From assembly GCF_015040615.1 (NCBI RefSeq), contig NZ_CP060402.1, positions 2,790,001-2,854,000 of the forward strand: 64,000 nucleotides of DNA. The letters run 5' to 3'. The stretch's first letter is position 1. Every line of letters starts with the position of its first letter. This DNA is from Microbacterium sp. YJN-G (GTDB lineage Bacteria > Actinomycetota > Actinomycetes > Actinomycetales > Microbacteriaceae). This document shows positions 16,382 to 24,657 of the stretch, in pieces. Below the pieces are notes generated by a model. The model was not told the origin of the DNA. It made no database searches and saw only the letters and a list, made by a program, of their open reading frames with translations. A program made the position numbers and the translations under genes.

Positions 16382-17437
16382 ATGACACTCTCCGAGACCG
16401 CCCCCGCCCTCTCCGTCCTCGATCTCGTGCCGGTGCGCACGGGTCAGACCAGCGCTCAGGCGATGACGGCATCGATGGCGCTCGCGCAGCGCGCCGACGA
16501 GCTGGGCCTGCGACGCTACTGGTTCGCCGAGCACCACAACATGCCCTCGGTGGCATCCACCTCTCCCCCGGTGCTCATCGCGGCCGCGGCCGCGCGCACC
16601 CGCGGCATCCGCGTCGGCTCGGGCGGCGTGATGCTGCCCAACCACGCTCCCCTCATCGTCGCCGAGCAGTTCGCGGCGCTCGAGGCGATCGCACCCGGAC
16701 GCATCGACCTCGGCATCGGACGGGCACCCGGCAGCGACCCCGTGATCACGCAGCTGCTGCGCGCCTCCGGTGCCGCGGGCGAGGTCGAGCGGTTCCCCTC
16801 CCACGTGCAGGACATCGCGCTCATGGTGCGCCCCTCCGGCGCGACCGTGCAGTTCACCAGCGGCGGCGAGTACACCGTGCGGGCGACGCCCGGGGCGTCC
16901 TCGGCCCCCGAGATCTGGCTGCTCGGGTCGAGCGACTACTCCGCGCAGCTCGCGGCATCCCTCGGTCTGCCGTACGTGTTCGCCAACCACTTCGCCGGTC
17001 ACGGCCTGCAGCGCGCACTCGATCTGTACCGGTCGGGGTTCCGGGCCGGCGAGACGCTGGCCGAGCCGCGCACGTTCCTCACCGCGAACGTCGTCGCGGC
17101 CGAGACCGCCGACGAGGCGCACGCCCGTGCTCTGCCGCAGCTGCGGATGATGGCGCGGCTGCGCCGCAACCAGCCGATGATCGCCCTCGAGACGGTCGAG
17201 CAGGCAGCCCAGGGTCTGGCGGATGCGGCGGATGCCGAGGAGCAGACCCTGATCGACGGCATCCGCTCGTCGTGGTTCGTCGGCTCGGGACCCGACGTGC
17301 GGTCGGAGCTGGCCGCTTTCGCGGCGCAGCACGGTGTCGACGAGATCATGATCTCGCCGGTGGCCGGTTCCTACGACGCCGAGCCGCTGGACGCGACCCC
17401 CGGGCGCATCCGCACCCTGGAACTGCTCGCCCGCTGA
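16382..17437 (+). CDS. LLM-class flavin-dependent oxidoreductase (luciferase-like)
   Basis: A 351-residue luciferase-like TIM barrel that would use reduced flavin or F420. Diagnostic segments are LSVLDLVPVRTGQTSAQAM at the N terminus, RYWFAEHHNMPSVASTSPPV (about 45-64), GSGGVMLPNHAPLIVAEQF and RIDLGIGRAPGSDP. This is the MsnO8 subgroup of uncharacterised oxidoreductases with the AEHHN motif. The start at 16382 leaves a normal N terminus; an upstream in-frame ATG adds eleven unlikely residues. It is convergent with prephenate dehydratase and has no operon partners. Confidence 0.88.
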   Translation: MTLSETAPALSVLDLVPVRTGQTSAQAMTASMALAQRADELGLRRYWFAEHHNMPSVASTSPPVLIAAAAARTRGIRVGSGGVMLPNHAPLIVAEQFAALEAIAPGRIDLGIGRAPGSDPVITQLLRASGAAGEVERFPSHVQDIALMVRPSGATVQFTSGGEYTVRATPGASSAPEIWLLGSSDYSAQLAASLGLPYVFANHFAGHGLQRALDLYRSGFRAGETLAEPRTFLTANVVAAETADEAHARALPQLRMMARLRRNQPMIALETVEQAAQGLADAADAEEQTLIDGIRSSWFVGSGPDVRSELAAFAAQHGVDEIMISPVAGSYDAEPLDATPGRIRTLELLAR

Positions 17438-17453
17438 GGTGCGGGCCGGGAAG

Positions 17454-18398
17454 TCACACCTCGTCGGGCTCGCCGGCGATCAGGCCGCGCAGCCAGTCAC
17501 GGGCCTCGACGAAGATCTCGTCGGCGTAGTGATCGGGGTACTGCACGATGCGGCGGTCGGCGCGCGGGTACGAGCCGAGGAAGACGACGCGGGGGCTGAA
17601 ACGACGGATGCCGAGCAGCGCGTCGGCCATGCGCTCGTCGTGGATGTGCCCGTCGGCGTCGATCACGAAGCGGTACCGGCCCAGCTCGTCGCCGATCGGG
17701 CGGGACTGCAGCAGTGACAGGTTGATGCCGCGGGTGGAGAACTGCTCGAGCATCTCGAGCAGGGCACCGGGGCGGTCATCGGGCAGCTCGACGATGAGCG
17801 AGGTCTTGTCGGCCCCGGTGGGCTCGCCAGGTGCGACCGTGCGCGAGACCAGCACGAAGCGCGTCACGGCGTTGTCGCTGTCGCCGATCTGCTCGGCCAG
17901 CACCTCGACGTCATGGTGGTGCACGATGCCGGGGGCGGCGATCGCCGCCTGCGCGGGCAGGGTGCCGTCGAGCACGCCGATCGCGGAGGCCACATTGCTC
18001 GCCGCCGGCACGTGCGCGTGCGTGGGCAGGTGCTCGCCGAGCCAGCTGTGGCACTGCGCATAGGCGACCGGATGCGCCGCGATCACGCGCACGTCATCGA
18101 GCGTGGTGCCGCGCGGGGCGACGAGCACGAAGTTCACCTTGACCAGGTATTCGCCGACGATCCGCAGACCCGGTCGCGTGGCGAGCCCGTCGAGGGTGTT
18201 GGTCACGCCGCCCTCGATGGAGTTCTCGATCGCGATCATGGCCGCATCGCTGCGGCCCTCGAGCACATCGGCGAGCGCCTCGCCGACGTTGTGCACCGGC
18301 CGCCAGTCGTGACCGCGTGCCTCGGGAACCTGATCGAGTGCCGCTTCGGTGAAGGTTCCGGCAGGGCCCAGATAGCTGTAGGTGCGGCGTTCGGTCAC
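17454..18398 (-). CDS. pheA: Prephenate dehydratase
   Basis: A 314-residue monofunctional enzyme that converts prephenate to phenylpyruvate in phenylalanine synthesis. The catalytic domain (about 5-185) has SYLGPAGTFTEAAL, IENSIEGGVTNTLDGL and the essential TRF motif in DNAVTRFVLVSR. The ACT domain (about 200-275) follows with SLIVELPDDRPGALLEML and NLSLLQSRP, where phenylalanine would bind for feedback control. Length and order match the actinobacterial family. It stands alone, divergent from phosphoglucomutase across a long inverted repeat. Confidence 0.94.
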   Translation of the reverse strand: MTERRTYSYLGPAGTFTEAALDQVPEARGHDWRPVHNVGEALADVLEGRSDAAMIAIENSIEGGVTNTLDGLATRPGLRIVGEYLVKVNFVLVAPRGTTLDDVRVIAAHPVAYAQCHSWLGEHLPTHAHVPAASNVASAIGVLDGTLPAQAAIAAPGIVHHHDVEVLAEQIGDSDNAVTRFVLVSRTVAPGEPTGADKTSLIVELPDDRPGALLEMLEQFSTRGINLSLLQSRPIGDELGRYRFVIDADGHIHDERMADALLGIRRFSPRVVFLGSYPRADRRIVQYPDHYADEIFVEARDWLRGLIAGEPDEV

Positions 18399-18450
18399 CC
18401 GGCCACTCTAGTCCCGGGCATCCGTGCCCCCGCGCCGTGAATACTCGCCG

Positions 18451-18535
18451 TGCACTTCGCGCGGAGAAATGCGCTTCGCGCGGACGGAATACGGCATCCG
18501 ATCCGCGCGAAGCGCAGTTTCCCGCGTGAGCTGCA
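18451..18535. repeat. Long inverted repeat, family C copy 1
   Basis: Forty-base arms (18451-18490 and 18496-18535) pair at about 31 positions around a five-base loop. The core tgcgcttcgcgcgga is perfect. Each arm itself holds two related words (cttcgcgcgga twice on the left). It lies between divergent pheA and pgm, so it cannot be a simple terminator. A homologous element sits inside the methyltransferase gene at 55408-55492. Confidence 0.8.
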
Positions 18536-18613
18536 TGGAACAGACGGATGCTGCACAGCATCCTCCATGACGCCGAGGATGCGCATCCCCGACCCGCGCG
18601 GCAGACTGAGAGC

Positions 18614-20257
18614 ATGACGAGCCGTGCAGGCCTCCCCGCGGAGGAAAAGGACCTCATCGATGTCGACGAGCTGATCGCCGCGTACTACGACCGGCATCCC
18701 GATCCGTCGGTCGCCGCGCAGCGGGTGACGTTCGGCACCAGTGGCCATCGCGGGTCCGCGCTGTCGTCGAGCTTCAACGAGGACCACATCCTGGCCACCA
18801 CGCAGGCCATCGTCGACTATCGCCGCGAGCAGGGCATCCAGGGTCCGCTGTTCCTGGGACGCGACACGCACGCGCTGTCGCTGCCGGCCGAGCGCAACGC
18901 GATCGAGGTGCTGATCGCGAACGGCGTCGACGTCCGCGTCGACTCCCGCGACGCCTGGGTGCCCACCCCGGCGCTCAGCCACGCGATCCTCACCTACAAC
19001 AGGGGCCGGGATGCCGCCGACCCCGGCCGCGCCGACGGCATCGTCGTCACCCCGAGCCACAACCCGCCTCGCGACGGCGGCTTCAAGTACAACCCGCCCC
19101 ACGGCGGCCCGGCAGACACGGATGCCACCGGCTGGATCGCCCGTCGCGCCAACGAGCTCATCGAGGCGGGACTCGAGGGCGTGCAGCGCGAGAGCTTCGC
19201 CGACATCGACTGGGATGCGCTGAACGGCTACGACTTCCGCGACGCATACGTGCGCGATCTGCCGTCGATCATCGACATCGATGCGATCAAGCGCGCCGGG
19301 GTGCGCATCGGCGCCGACCCGATGGGCGGGGCGTCGGTGGAGTACTGGGCGCTGATCGCCGAGATGCACGGCATCGACCTCACCGTCGTGAACCGCGAGG
19401 TCGACCCGACCTGGCGATTCATGACCCTTGACTGGGACGAGAAGATCCGGATGGATCCGTCGTCACCGAGCGCCATGGCATCGCTGGTCGCCAAGCGCGG
19501 CGACTACGACGTGCTCACCGGCAACGACGCCGACGCCGACCGGCACGGCATCGTCACCCCGGATGCCGGCCTGATGAACCCGAACCACTACCTCGCGGTC
19601 GCGATCGACTACCTGTTCTCGCACCGTGCCGAGTGGCCGCGGGATGCCGCGATCGGCAAGACGCTCGTCTCATCGATGATCATCGACCGGGTCGCCGAGT
19701 CGCTGGGCCGGCGCCTGCTGGAGGTTCCGGTCGGGTTCAAGTGGTTCGTCCCCGGCCTGCTCGACGGCTCGGTGGCCTTCGGCGGAGAGGAGTCGGCCGG
19801 AGCCTCGTTCCTGCGCATGGACGGCAGCGTCTGGTCGACCGACAAGGACGGCATCCTGCTGTGCCTGCTGGCCGCCGAGATCATCGCCGTCACCGGCAAG
19901 ACCCCGTCGGAGCGCTACCGCGAACTCGAGGAGGCCTTCGGCGCCTCGACCTATCAGCGGGTCGACGCCCCGGCGACGCCGGAGCAGAAGGCGGCGCTGG
20001 GCGCGCTGGCCCCGGATGCCGTCGCCGCGACCGAGCTGGCCGGCGAGCCGATCATCGGGAAGCTCTCGCACGCGCCGGGCAACGGGGCCGCGATCGGCGG
20101 CCTGAAGGTGCAGACCGAGCACGCCTGGTTCGCCGCCCGCCCCTCGGGCACCGAGGATGTCTACAAGCTGTACGCCGAGAGCCTGCTCGGCTCCGAGCAC
20201 CTCGCGACCGTGCAGGAGGAGGCCCGCGCTGTCGTCACCGAGGCACTGAACGGCTGA
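18614..20257 (+). CDS. pgm: Phosphoglucomutase, alpha-D-glucose phosphate-specific
   Basis: A 547-residue phosphohexomutase that interconverts glucose 1-phosphate and glucose 6-phosphate. The catalytic phosphoserine loop is VTPSHNPPRDGG (about residues 145-156), the magnesium loop GNDADADRHG (about 303-312), the sugar-binding loop GEESAGASFLR, and the phosphate-binding loop SGTEDVYKLYAES near the C terminus. The ATG at 18614 fits the normal family length of about 546. It links the galactose pathway and glycogen or cell-wall sugar synthesis to glycolysis. Confidence 0.95.
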   Translation: MTSRAGLPAEEKDLIDVDELIAAYYDRHPDPSVAAQRVTFGTSGHRGSALSSSFNEDHILATTQAIVDYRREQGIQGPLFLGRDTHALSLPAERNAIEVLIANGVDVRVDSRDAWVPTPALSHAILTYNRGRDAADPGRADGIVVTPSHNPPRDGGFKYNPPHGGPADTDATGWIARRANELIEAGLEGVQRESFADIDWDALNGYDFRDAYVRDLPSIIDIDAIKRAGVRIGADPMGGASVEYWALIAEMHGIDLTVVNREVDPTWRFMTLDWDEKIRMDPSSPSAMASLVAKRGDYDVLTGNDADADRHGIVTPDAGLMNPNHYLAVAIDYLFSHRAEWPRDAAIGKTLVSSMIIDRVAESLGRRLLEVPVGFKWFVPGLLDGSVAFGGEESAGASFLRMDGSVWSTDKDGILLCLLAAEIIAVTGKTPSERYRELEEAFGASTYQRVDAPATPEQKAALGALAPDAVAATELAGEPIIGKLSHAPGNGAAIGGLKVQTEHAWFAARPSGTEDVYKLYAESLLGSEHLATVQEEARAVVTEALNG

Positions 20258-20287
20258 GCCCCGGCCGGTTTCGAGTCGCGTCTTCCC

Positions 20288-20362
20288 GGTTCGCGGGTCG
20301 CAAATGGTGGCCTGACGCGCGCTGAAGCAGCAATTCGCGACATCTGAAGCGAGCCGCGAACC
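20288..20362. repeat. Long inverted repeat, family B copy 1
   Basis: Outer arms ggttcgcgggtcgc (20288-20301) and gcgagccgcgaacc (20349-20362) pair at 13 of 14 positions. Inside, gtcgcaaatgg and the inverted word around attcgcgac form a second, weaker pairing. The same nested layout recurs at 25749-25897. It lies between the convergent ends of pgm and the DUF4242 gene. Confidence 0.7.
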
Positions 20363-20384
20363 ATGAACGTCGCGTGGGAAGAAG

Positions 20385-20927
20385 TCAGACCGTGGCGGCC
20401 TGGGCGTCGAGGGTGTGCAGCCGGCTGATCGGAGTGCTCACGACCTCCCGGGCGCGGCGCACGGCGGCCTCGTCGTCGGCGTCGTAGAAGCACAGGCACT
20501 TCTGGGTGTCCTCGCGCACGTAGGTGCGCAGGAACGCGACGTCGTCGAGGGTGTCGTAGAGCGGCGTCTTGGCGCTCTTGGCGGCCAGGTACTTCTCCAT
20601 GGTGATCTCGGCGGGGATGTCCCACTCCACCAGGTATCCGGCGGCGGCGCCGCGGGCGCGCACCTCGTCGACGGTCGCGCCGATGAGACGCACGGGCACG
20701 ATGTCGGTGACGGATGCCGCACCGGGCAGTGTCTCGGCGTCGAGCACGACGCCCGCGCACTCGTCGCCCTCGACGATCAGGTAGACGCGCTCGTGGCCGC
20801 TCGGAACCTGCGCCTCGACGAGCTCGCCGCCGGTCGTCGCGAACGCTCCGGCGACGGTGTCGATCACGGATGCGGCGGCTTCGCGGGTGGGTTCGGTGAG
20901 CTCGACCTCGACGAGAAAGAGTGCCAT
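20385..20927 (-). CDS. DUF4242 domain protein
   Basis: A 180-residue soluble protein of two similar ferredoxin-like halves. The second half (about 93-170) is a DUF4242 match: YLVEWDIPAEITMEKYLAAK, then LRTYVREDTQKCLCFYDADD. The first half begins MALFLVEVELTEP. The Streptomyces DUF4242 protein SCO4226 binds nickel; whether this one does is unknown. The ATG at 20927 follows GAGAGG. It is divergent from the TetR gene, and a perfect palindrome between them suggests TetR control. Confidence 0.8.
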   Translation of the reverse strand: MALFLVEVELTEPTREAAASVIDTVAGAFATTGGELVEAQVPSGHERVYLIVEGDECAGVVLDAETLPGAASVTDIVPVRLIGATVDEVRARGAAAGYLVEWDIPAEITMEKYLAAKSAKTPLYDTLDDVAFLRTYVREDTQKCLCFYDADDEAAVRRAREVVSTPISRLHTLDAQAATV

Positions 20928-20963
20928 GGGTGTTCCTCTCAACAGCGGAAGGGCGGATGCTGG

Positions 20964-20979
20964 CAGACAGACCTGTCTG
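20964..20979. promoter_or_regulatory. TetR operator candidate 1
   Basis: CAGACAG-AC-CTGTCTG is a perfect inverted repeat with 7-bp arms between the divergent DUF4242 and TetR genes. The 13-base word CAGACCTGTCTGT (20968-20980) is repeated exactly at 21697-21709 before the transporter operon. Confidence 0.7.
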
Positions 20980-21027
20980 TTCGTCCACGGTAGCCGATCC
21001 CGCGCGCGGCATCCGTAACATGGAGTC

Positions 21028-21591
21028 ATGCCCGCCCTGACTCCCGCTGCCGACCGGCTGCTGCAGACCGCCAGCCGACTGTTCTGTCGTGAGGGCATCC
21101 GTCCGGTCGGCATCGACCGCATCCTCGCCGAGGCCGAGGTCGCCAAGGCGACGCTGTACCAGGCGTTCGGCTCGAAGGAGGCGCTGGTCATCGCGCACCT
21201 CGAGCAGCGTGATGCCGCCGACCGGCAGGCGTACCGCGCCGCGATCAGCTCGGTGCCCGCCGGCCCCGATCGACTGCTGGCCTCTTTCGAGCTCGCGGCG
21301 CGGCGCAGCAGCGCCGACGGATTCATCGGCTGCGTTTTCCTCAACGCGCTCGTCGAGTTCCCCGACCCGGGCGAGCCGATCGCTCGCGCCGTGCGCGAGC
21401 ACCGCGACTGGGTGCGCGGACAGTGGCTGGATGCCCTCGCCGGCCGCGACGACGCCGAGCGCATCGCCGATGAGGCGCAGCTCGCCTACGACGGCGGACT
21501 GCTGGGATCGAAGGTCGCACACAGCGCCGAGCCGATCCTGCTCGCCGCCGACATGATGCGCGCCCGGCTCGGGGTGACCGCCGCCGTCTGA
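21028..21591 (+). CDS. TetR-family transcriptional regulator
   Basis: A 187-residue TetR/AcrR repressor. The N-terminal helix-turn-helix spans about residues 6-55 (LLQTASRLFCREGIRPVGID, then AEVAKATLYQAFGSKEALV). The C-terminal ligand and dimer domain has no recognisable ligand motif beyond AARRSSADGFIGCVFLNALVE. It is divergent from the DUF4242 gene and lies 169 bp before the transporter operon; a matching operator word occurs in front of both. This makes it the likely repressor of the whole 20.4-25.7 kb group. Confidence 0.9.
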   Translation: MPALTPAADRLLQTASRLFCREGIRPVGIDRILAEAEVAKATLYQAFGSKEALVIAHLEQRDAADRQAYRAAISSVPAGPDRLLASFELAARRSSADGFIGCVFLNALVEFPDPGEPIARAVREHRDWVRGQWLDALAGRDDAERIADEAQLAYDGGLLGSKVAHSAEPILLAADMMRARLGVTAAV

Positions 21592-21696
21592 GCCGTCGTC
21601 CGAGCCGCCGTCCGAGCTACGGCCTGCCCCACGCGTCCGCCGCGGTCGGACACCCACGCACCTGTCTCTGTGTCGTAATGTGTCGCGGCCCCCTGC

Positions 21697-21709
21697 CAGA
21701 CCTGTCTGT
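21697..21709. promoter_or_regulatory. TetR operator candidate 2, before the transporter operon
   Basis: CAGACCTGTCTGT repeats the word found in the palindrome at 20964-20980, and the following ctgc continues the similarity in part. It is about 50-65 bp upstream of the GTG/ATG region of the ABC fusion gene, where a repressor would overlap the promoter. Confidence 0.6.
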
Positions 21710-21760
21710 CTGCTTGCTACGCTCGCCGACACCCCGACCATGCAGCCGCCCGGAGGCAGA

Positions 21761-23818
21761 ATGCCGCATTCCTCTCAGTCCGACCGCCCGACCGGCGCCG
21801 TCGTCGAGGTGCGCGGCGCGAGCGTCGCACGCGGCGCCTCGCTGGTGCTCGAGGACGTGAATCTGTCGCTCGCACCGGGCGAGCTGCTCACGGTCGTCGG
21901 CCCGTCTGGCGCCGGCAAGTCCACGCTGCTGGCCCTGCTGTCCGGCCTCCTGCCCGCGGCATCCGGCACCGTCATCCGCCCGGAGCAGTCCGGCGGCTCG
22001 ACTCGCACCGTCTTCCAGGAGCCGCACCTGCTGCCGTGGCGCACGGCCGCCGAGAACGTGCGGCTCGGCCTGGAGTACCGGGCCAACGGCGGCAGCGGAC
22101 TCGGTCACGCGCACGACGCGGATGCCGCAGTCGCGGCGCTGCTCGACCAGCTGGGCATCGGCGGCCTCGCCGAGCGCTTCCCCGACGAGCTCTCCGGCGG
22201 GCAGGCGCAGCGCGTCGCCATCGCCCGCGCGGTCGCCGCGCAGCCGACGCTGCTGCTGCTCGACGAGCCGTTCTCGGCCCTCGACCCGCTCACCCGCGCG
22301 GATGCCCAGGCGTGGCTGCGCCGCGTGCACGAGCAGCGCGGGCTCACCACGGTGCTCGTCACGCACGACCTCTCCGAGGCGGCATTGCTCGGCGACCGGG
22401 TGGCGGTGATCCGCAGTGGCCGGCCGGGGCTGGAGATCCTCTCCGCCCAGGGCAGCGACCAGGGCAGCGACCACACGGCGCTCGAGAGCACCCTGCTCGC
22501 CCGCTTCGCCGAGGACGTCCCGACGCACGCCCACGACGGCCACGACCACGACGCGCACGACCTCGACCACGACCACGACCTCAGCGCGCCCGGCTCCTCA
22601 GCATCCGCCGACCCGGCATCCGTCCGCCGCTCCCGCACCCGACGCGAGGTCCTGACCCTCGCCGGGGCCGGGGCCCTTCTGGCCCTGCCTGTGGTCGCCG
22701 GCGCATTCCGCCGGCCCGCCGACGCGACCGCGGCCCCGGCCGCCGGCGTCACGAAGAAGCCGACCGACACCCTGCGCATCGGCTACCTGCCCATCACGGA
22801 TGCCGCTCCGCTGCTGCTCGCCCATGACACCGGCGAGTTCGCCAAGCGCGGCATCCGCACCCCTCGCCCGACGCTGTTCCGCGGCTGGGCTCCGCTGGTC
22901 GAGGCCCTGCAGTCCGGCAGCGTCGACATCGTGCATCTACTGATGCCGGCGGCCATGCAGCTGCGGTACGAGGCCGATGTGCCGGTGAAGGTGCTGGCCT
23001 GGAACCACGTCAACGGCTCGGCCATCACGGTCGCCCCGCACATCACCGAGGTCGCCCAGCTCGCCGGCACCACGGTCGCGGTGCCCGGCTGGTACTCGAT
23101 CCACAACGTCGTGCTGCAGCAGCTGCTGCGGGACGCCGGCCTCACGGCCGTGATCAACCAGACCCCGGATGCCGCCGCCGGCACCGTGCAGCTCGTGGTG
23201 CTCGCCCCCGCCGACATGCCCACGGCGCTGGGCGCCGGATCGGTGTCGGGGTACATCGTCGCCGAGCCGTTCTGCGCGGTCGCCGAGGTGCAGGGCATCG
23301 GCCGCATCCTGCGGTTCACCGGTGACGTGTGGCGCGAGCACGCGTGCTGCGTCACGGTCGTGCGCGAGGATCTGCTCGTCGACGATCCTTCGCTTGCGCA
23401 GCGGGCGGCGGATGCCGTGGTCGCCGCGCAGCGCGGCATCCTGGCCGACCGTGCCGCCGCCGCCGAGCGGCTCAGCGCCGGCGGCTATCTGCCCCAGGCT
23501 CCCGCGGCGATCGCGAAGGTGCTCATCGACCACGACGACCACGCGTATGTCGAGGAGGATGCCGTGCGGCATCCGGACTGGGAGCAGTCCCGCATCGGGT
23601 TCCAGCCCTACGCCTACCCGAGCTACACCGAGGAGCTCGTGCGGCAGATGCGGCTCACCGCGATCGACGCCGACACCGACTGGCTGCACCGCATCGAGCC
23701 GGCCGACGTGCACGCCGATCTCGTGGCCACCGATGTGAATCTCAAGGCGATCGAGGGTGCCGGCGGGCTGTCCGCCTTCGGCGCCTCGGCGACGCGACAG
23801 GAGCTGATCCAGCCATGA
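21761..23818 (+). CDS. Fused ABC ATPase and SsuA/NrtA-type binding protein with His-rich linker
   Basis: A 685-residue fusion. Residues 15-250 are an SsuB/TauB-type ABC ATPase: Walker A GPSGAGKST (47-55), LSGGQ (144-148), Walker B LLLLDEP (164-170), THD (201-203). Residues 255-272 form a His/Asp-rich linker (THAHDGHDHDAHDLDHDHD). Residues 289-310 look like a twin-arginine signal (SRTRREVLTLAGAG, then a hydrophobic run). Residues 335-685 are an SsuA/NrtA-like binding protein (LRIGYLPITDAAPLLLAHD). In cyanobacterial NrtC the attached binding domain stays in the cytoplasm as a regulator; here the RR segment suggests it may cross the membrane. The ATG at 21761 follows GGAGG. Substrate is unknown. 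Confidence 0.88.
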   Translation: MPHSSQSDRPTGAVVEVRGASVARGASLVLEDVNLSLAPGELLTVVGPSGAGKSTLLALLSGLLPAASGTVIRPEQSGGSTRTVFQEPHLLPWRTAAENVRLGLEYRANGGSGLGHAHDADAAVAALLDQLGIGGLAERFPDELSGGQAQRVAIARAVAAQPTLLLLDEPFSALDPLTRADAQAWLRRVHEQRGLTTVLVTHDLSEAALLGDRVAVIRSGRPGLEILSAQGSDQGSDHTALESTLLARFAEDVPTHAHDGHDHDAHDLDHDHDLSAPGSSASADPASVRRSRTRREVLTLAGAGALLALPVVAGAFRRPADATAAPAAGVTKKPTDTLRIGYLPITDAAPLLLAHDTGEFAKRGIRTPRPTLFRGWAPLVEALQSGSVDIVHLLMPAAMQLRYEADVPVKVLAWNHVNGSAITVAPHITEVAQLAGTTVAVPGWYSIHNVVLQQLLRDAGLTAVINQTPDAAAGTVQLVVLAPADMPTALGAGSVSGYIVAEPFCAVAEVQGIGRILRFTGDVWREHACCVTVVREDLLVDDPSLAQRAADAVVAAQRGILADRAAAAERLSAGGYLPQAPAAIAKVLIDHDDHAYVEEDAVRHPDWEQSRIGFQPYAYPSYTEELVRQMRLTAIDADTDWLHRIEPADVHADLVATDVNLKAIEGAGGLSAFGASATRQELIQP

Positions 23819-24657
23819 CGACCCTCGCAGAGCCGGCGACCACAGCATCCGCCTCTCCCGCACCGCCCTCGACCCCGGCGCCTTCGCGCGCCCGTGGTGC
23901 CGGACGCCGGGCGCTCGCGCGCCTGGGCGTGCTTGCTGCGACCGGGGTGATCTGGTGGCTGCTGGCCGACGTGCTGCTCGCCGCGAACCCCGTGGTGTCG
24001 AAGATGGGTCCGCTGACGACGTTCGACGCCCTCGCGCGGCTGGCCGTGGACCCCGCGTTCCTCGACGCCATCGCCGTCTCGCTCGGGCGCCTGCTCGCCG
24101 GGCTCGGCATCGCGATCGTCATCGGGGTGCCGCTGGGTGTGCTGTTCGGCTCGCGCGCACCGGTGGAGGATGCCGTCAACCCGGTCGTGCAGTTCCTGCG
24201 GATGACCTCGCCGCTGGCGTGGGCTCCGCTGGCGATCGTGCTGCTCGGCGCAGGCACCGGTGCGGTGATCGCGCTGGTCGCCCTCGCCGCGGTGTGGCCG
24301 ATCGTGCTCGGCGTCGCCGCCGGTGTGCGCACCCTCGACCCGGGCCTGCGCAAGGTGGCCCGCTCGCTGGGCGCGACCCGGTGGGAGGCGTTCCGCTCCA
24401 CCGCCCTGCCGGCGCTCGCCTCGCCCACCATCGGCGCGAGCCGGGTGGCGCTGGGGATCTCGTGGGTGGTGCTCGTGCCGGCCGAGATGCTCGGCGTGCC
24501 CAACGGCCTCGGCTACGCCATCCTCAACGCGCGCGACAACATCGACTACTCGGGGCTGGCTGCGACGATGTTCGCGATCGGAGTGCTCGGCTTCCTGCTC
24601 GACCGCATCCTGCGGGGCGTGCACCGCCTCGCCGACGCACGGCAGGTGCGCGCATGA
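23815..24657 (+). CDS. ABC transporter permease, SsuC/TauC type
   Basis: A 280-residue BPD_transp_1 permease of the nitrate/sulfonate/taurine class. After a 30-residue Ala/Pro-rich start come about six membrane segments. The cytoplasmic EAA-like loop is visible as RKVARSLGATRWEAFRSTALPALASPTI (about 178-205; RSLGATRWEAFRST is the core). Its ATG overlaps the stop of the ATPase-binding protein fusion by four bases, so it should be the membrane partner of that protein, presumably as a homodimer. Confidence 0.9.
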   Translation: MTTLAEPATTASASPAPPSTPAPSRARGAGRRALARLGVLAATGVIWWLLADVLLAANPVVSKMGPLTTFDALARLAVDPAFLDAIAVSLGRLLAGLGIAIVIGVPLGVLFGSRAPVEDAVNPVVQFLRMTSPLAWAPLAIVLLGAGTGAVIALVALAAVWPIVLGVAAGVRTLDPGLRKVARSLGATRWEAFRSTALPALASPTIGASRVALGISWVVLVPAEMLGVPNGLGYAILNARDNIDYSGLAATMFAIGVLGFLLDRILRGVHRLADARQVRA

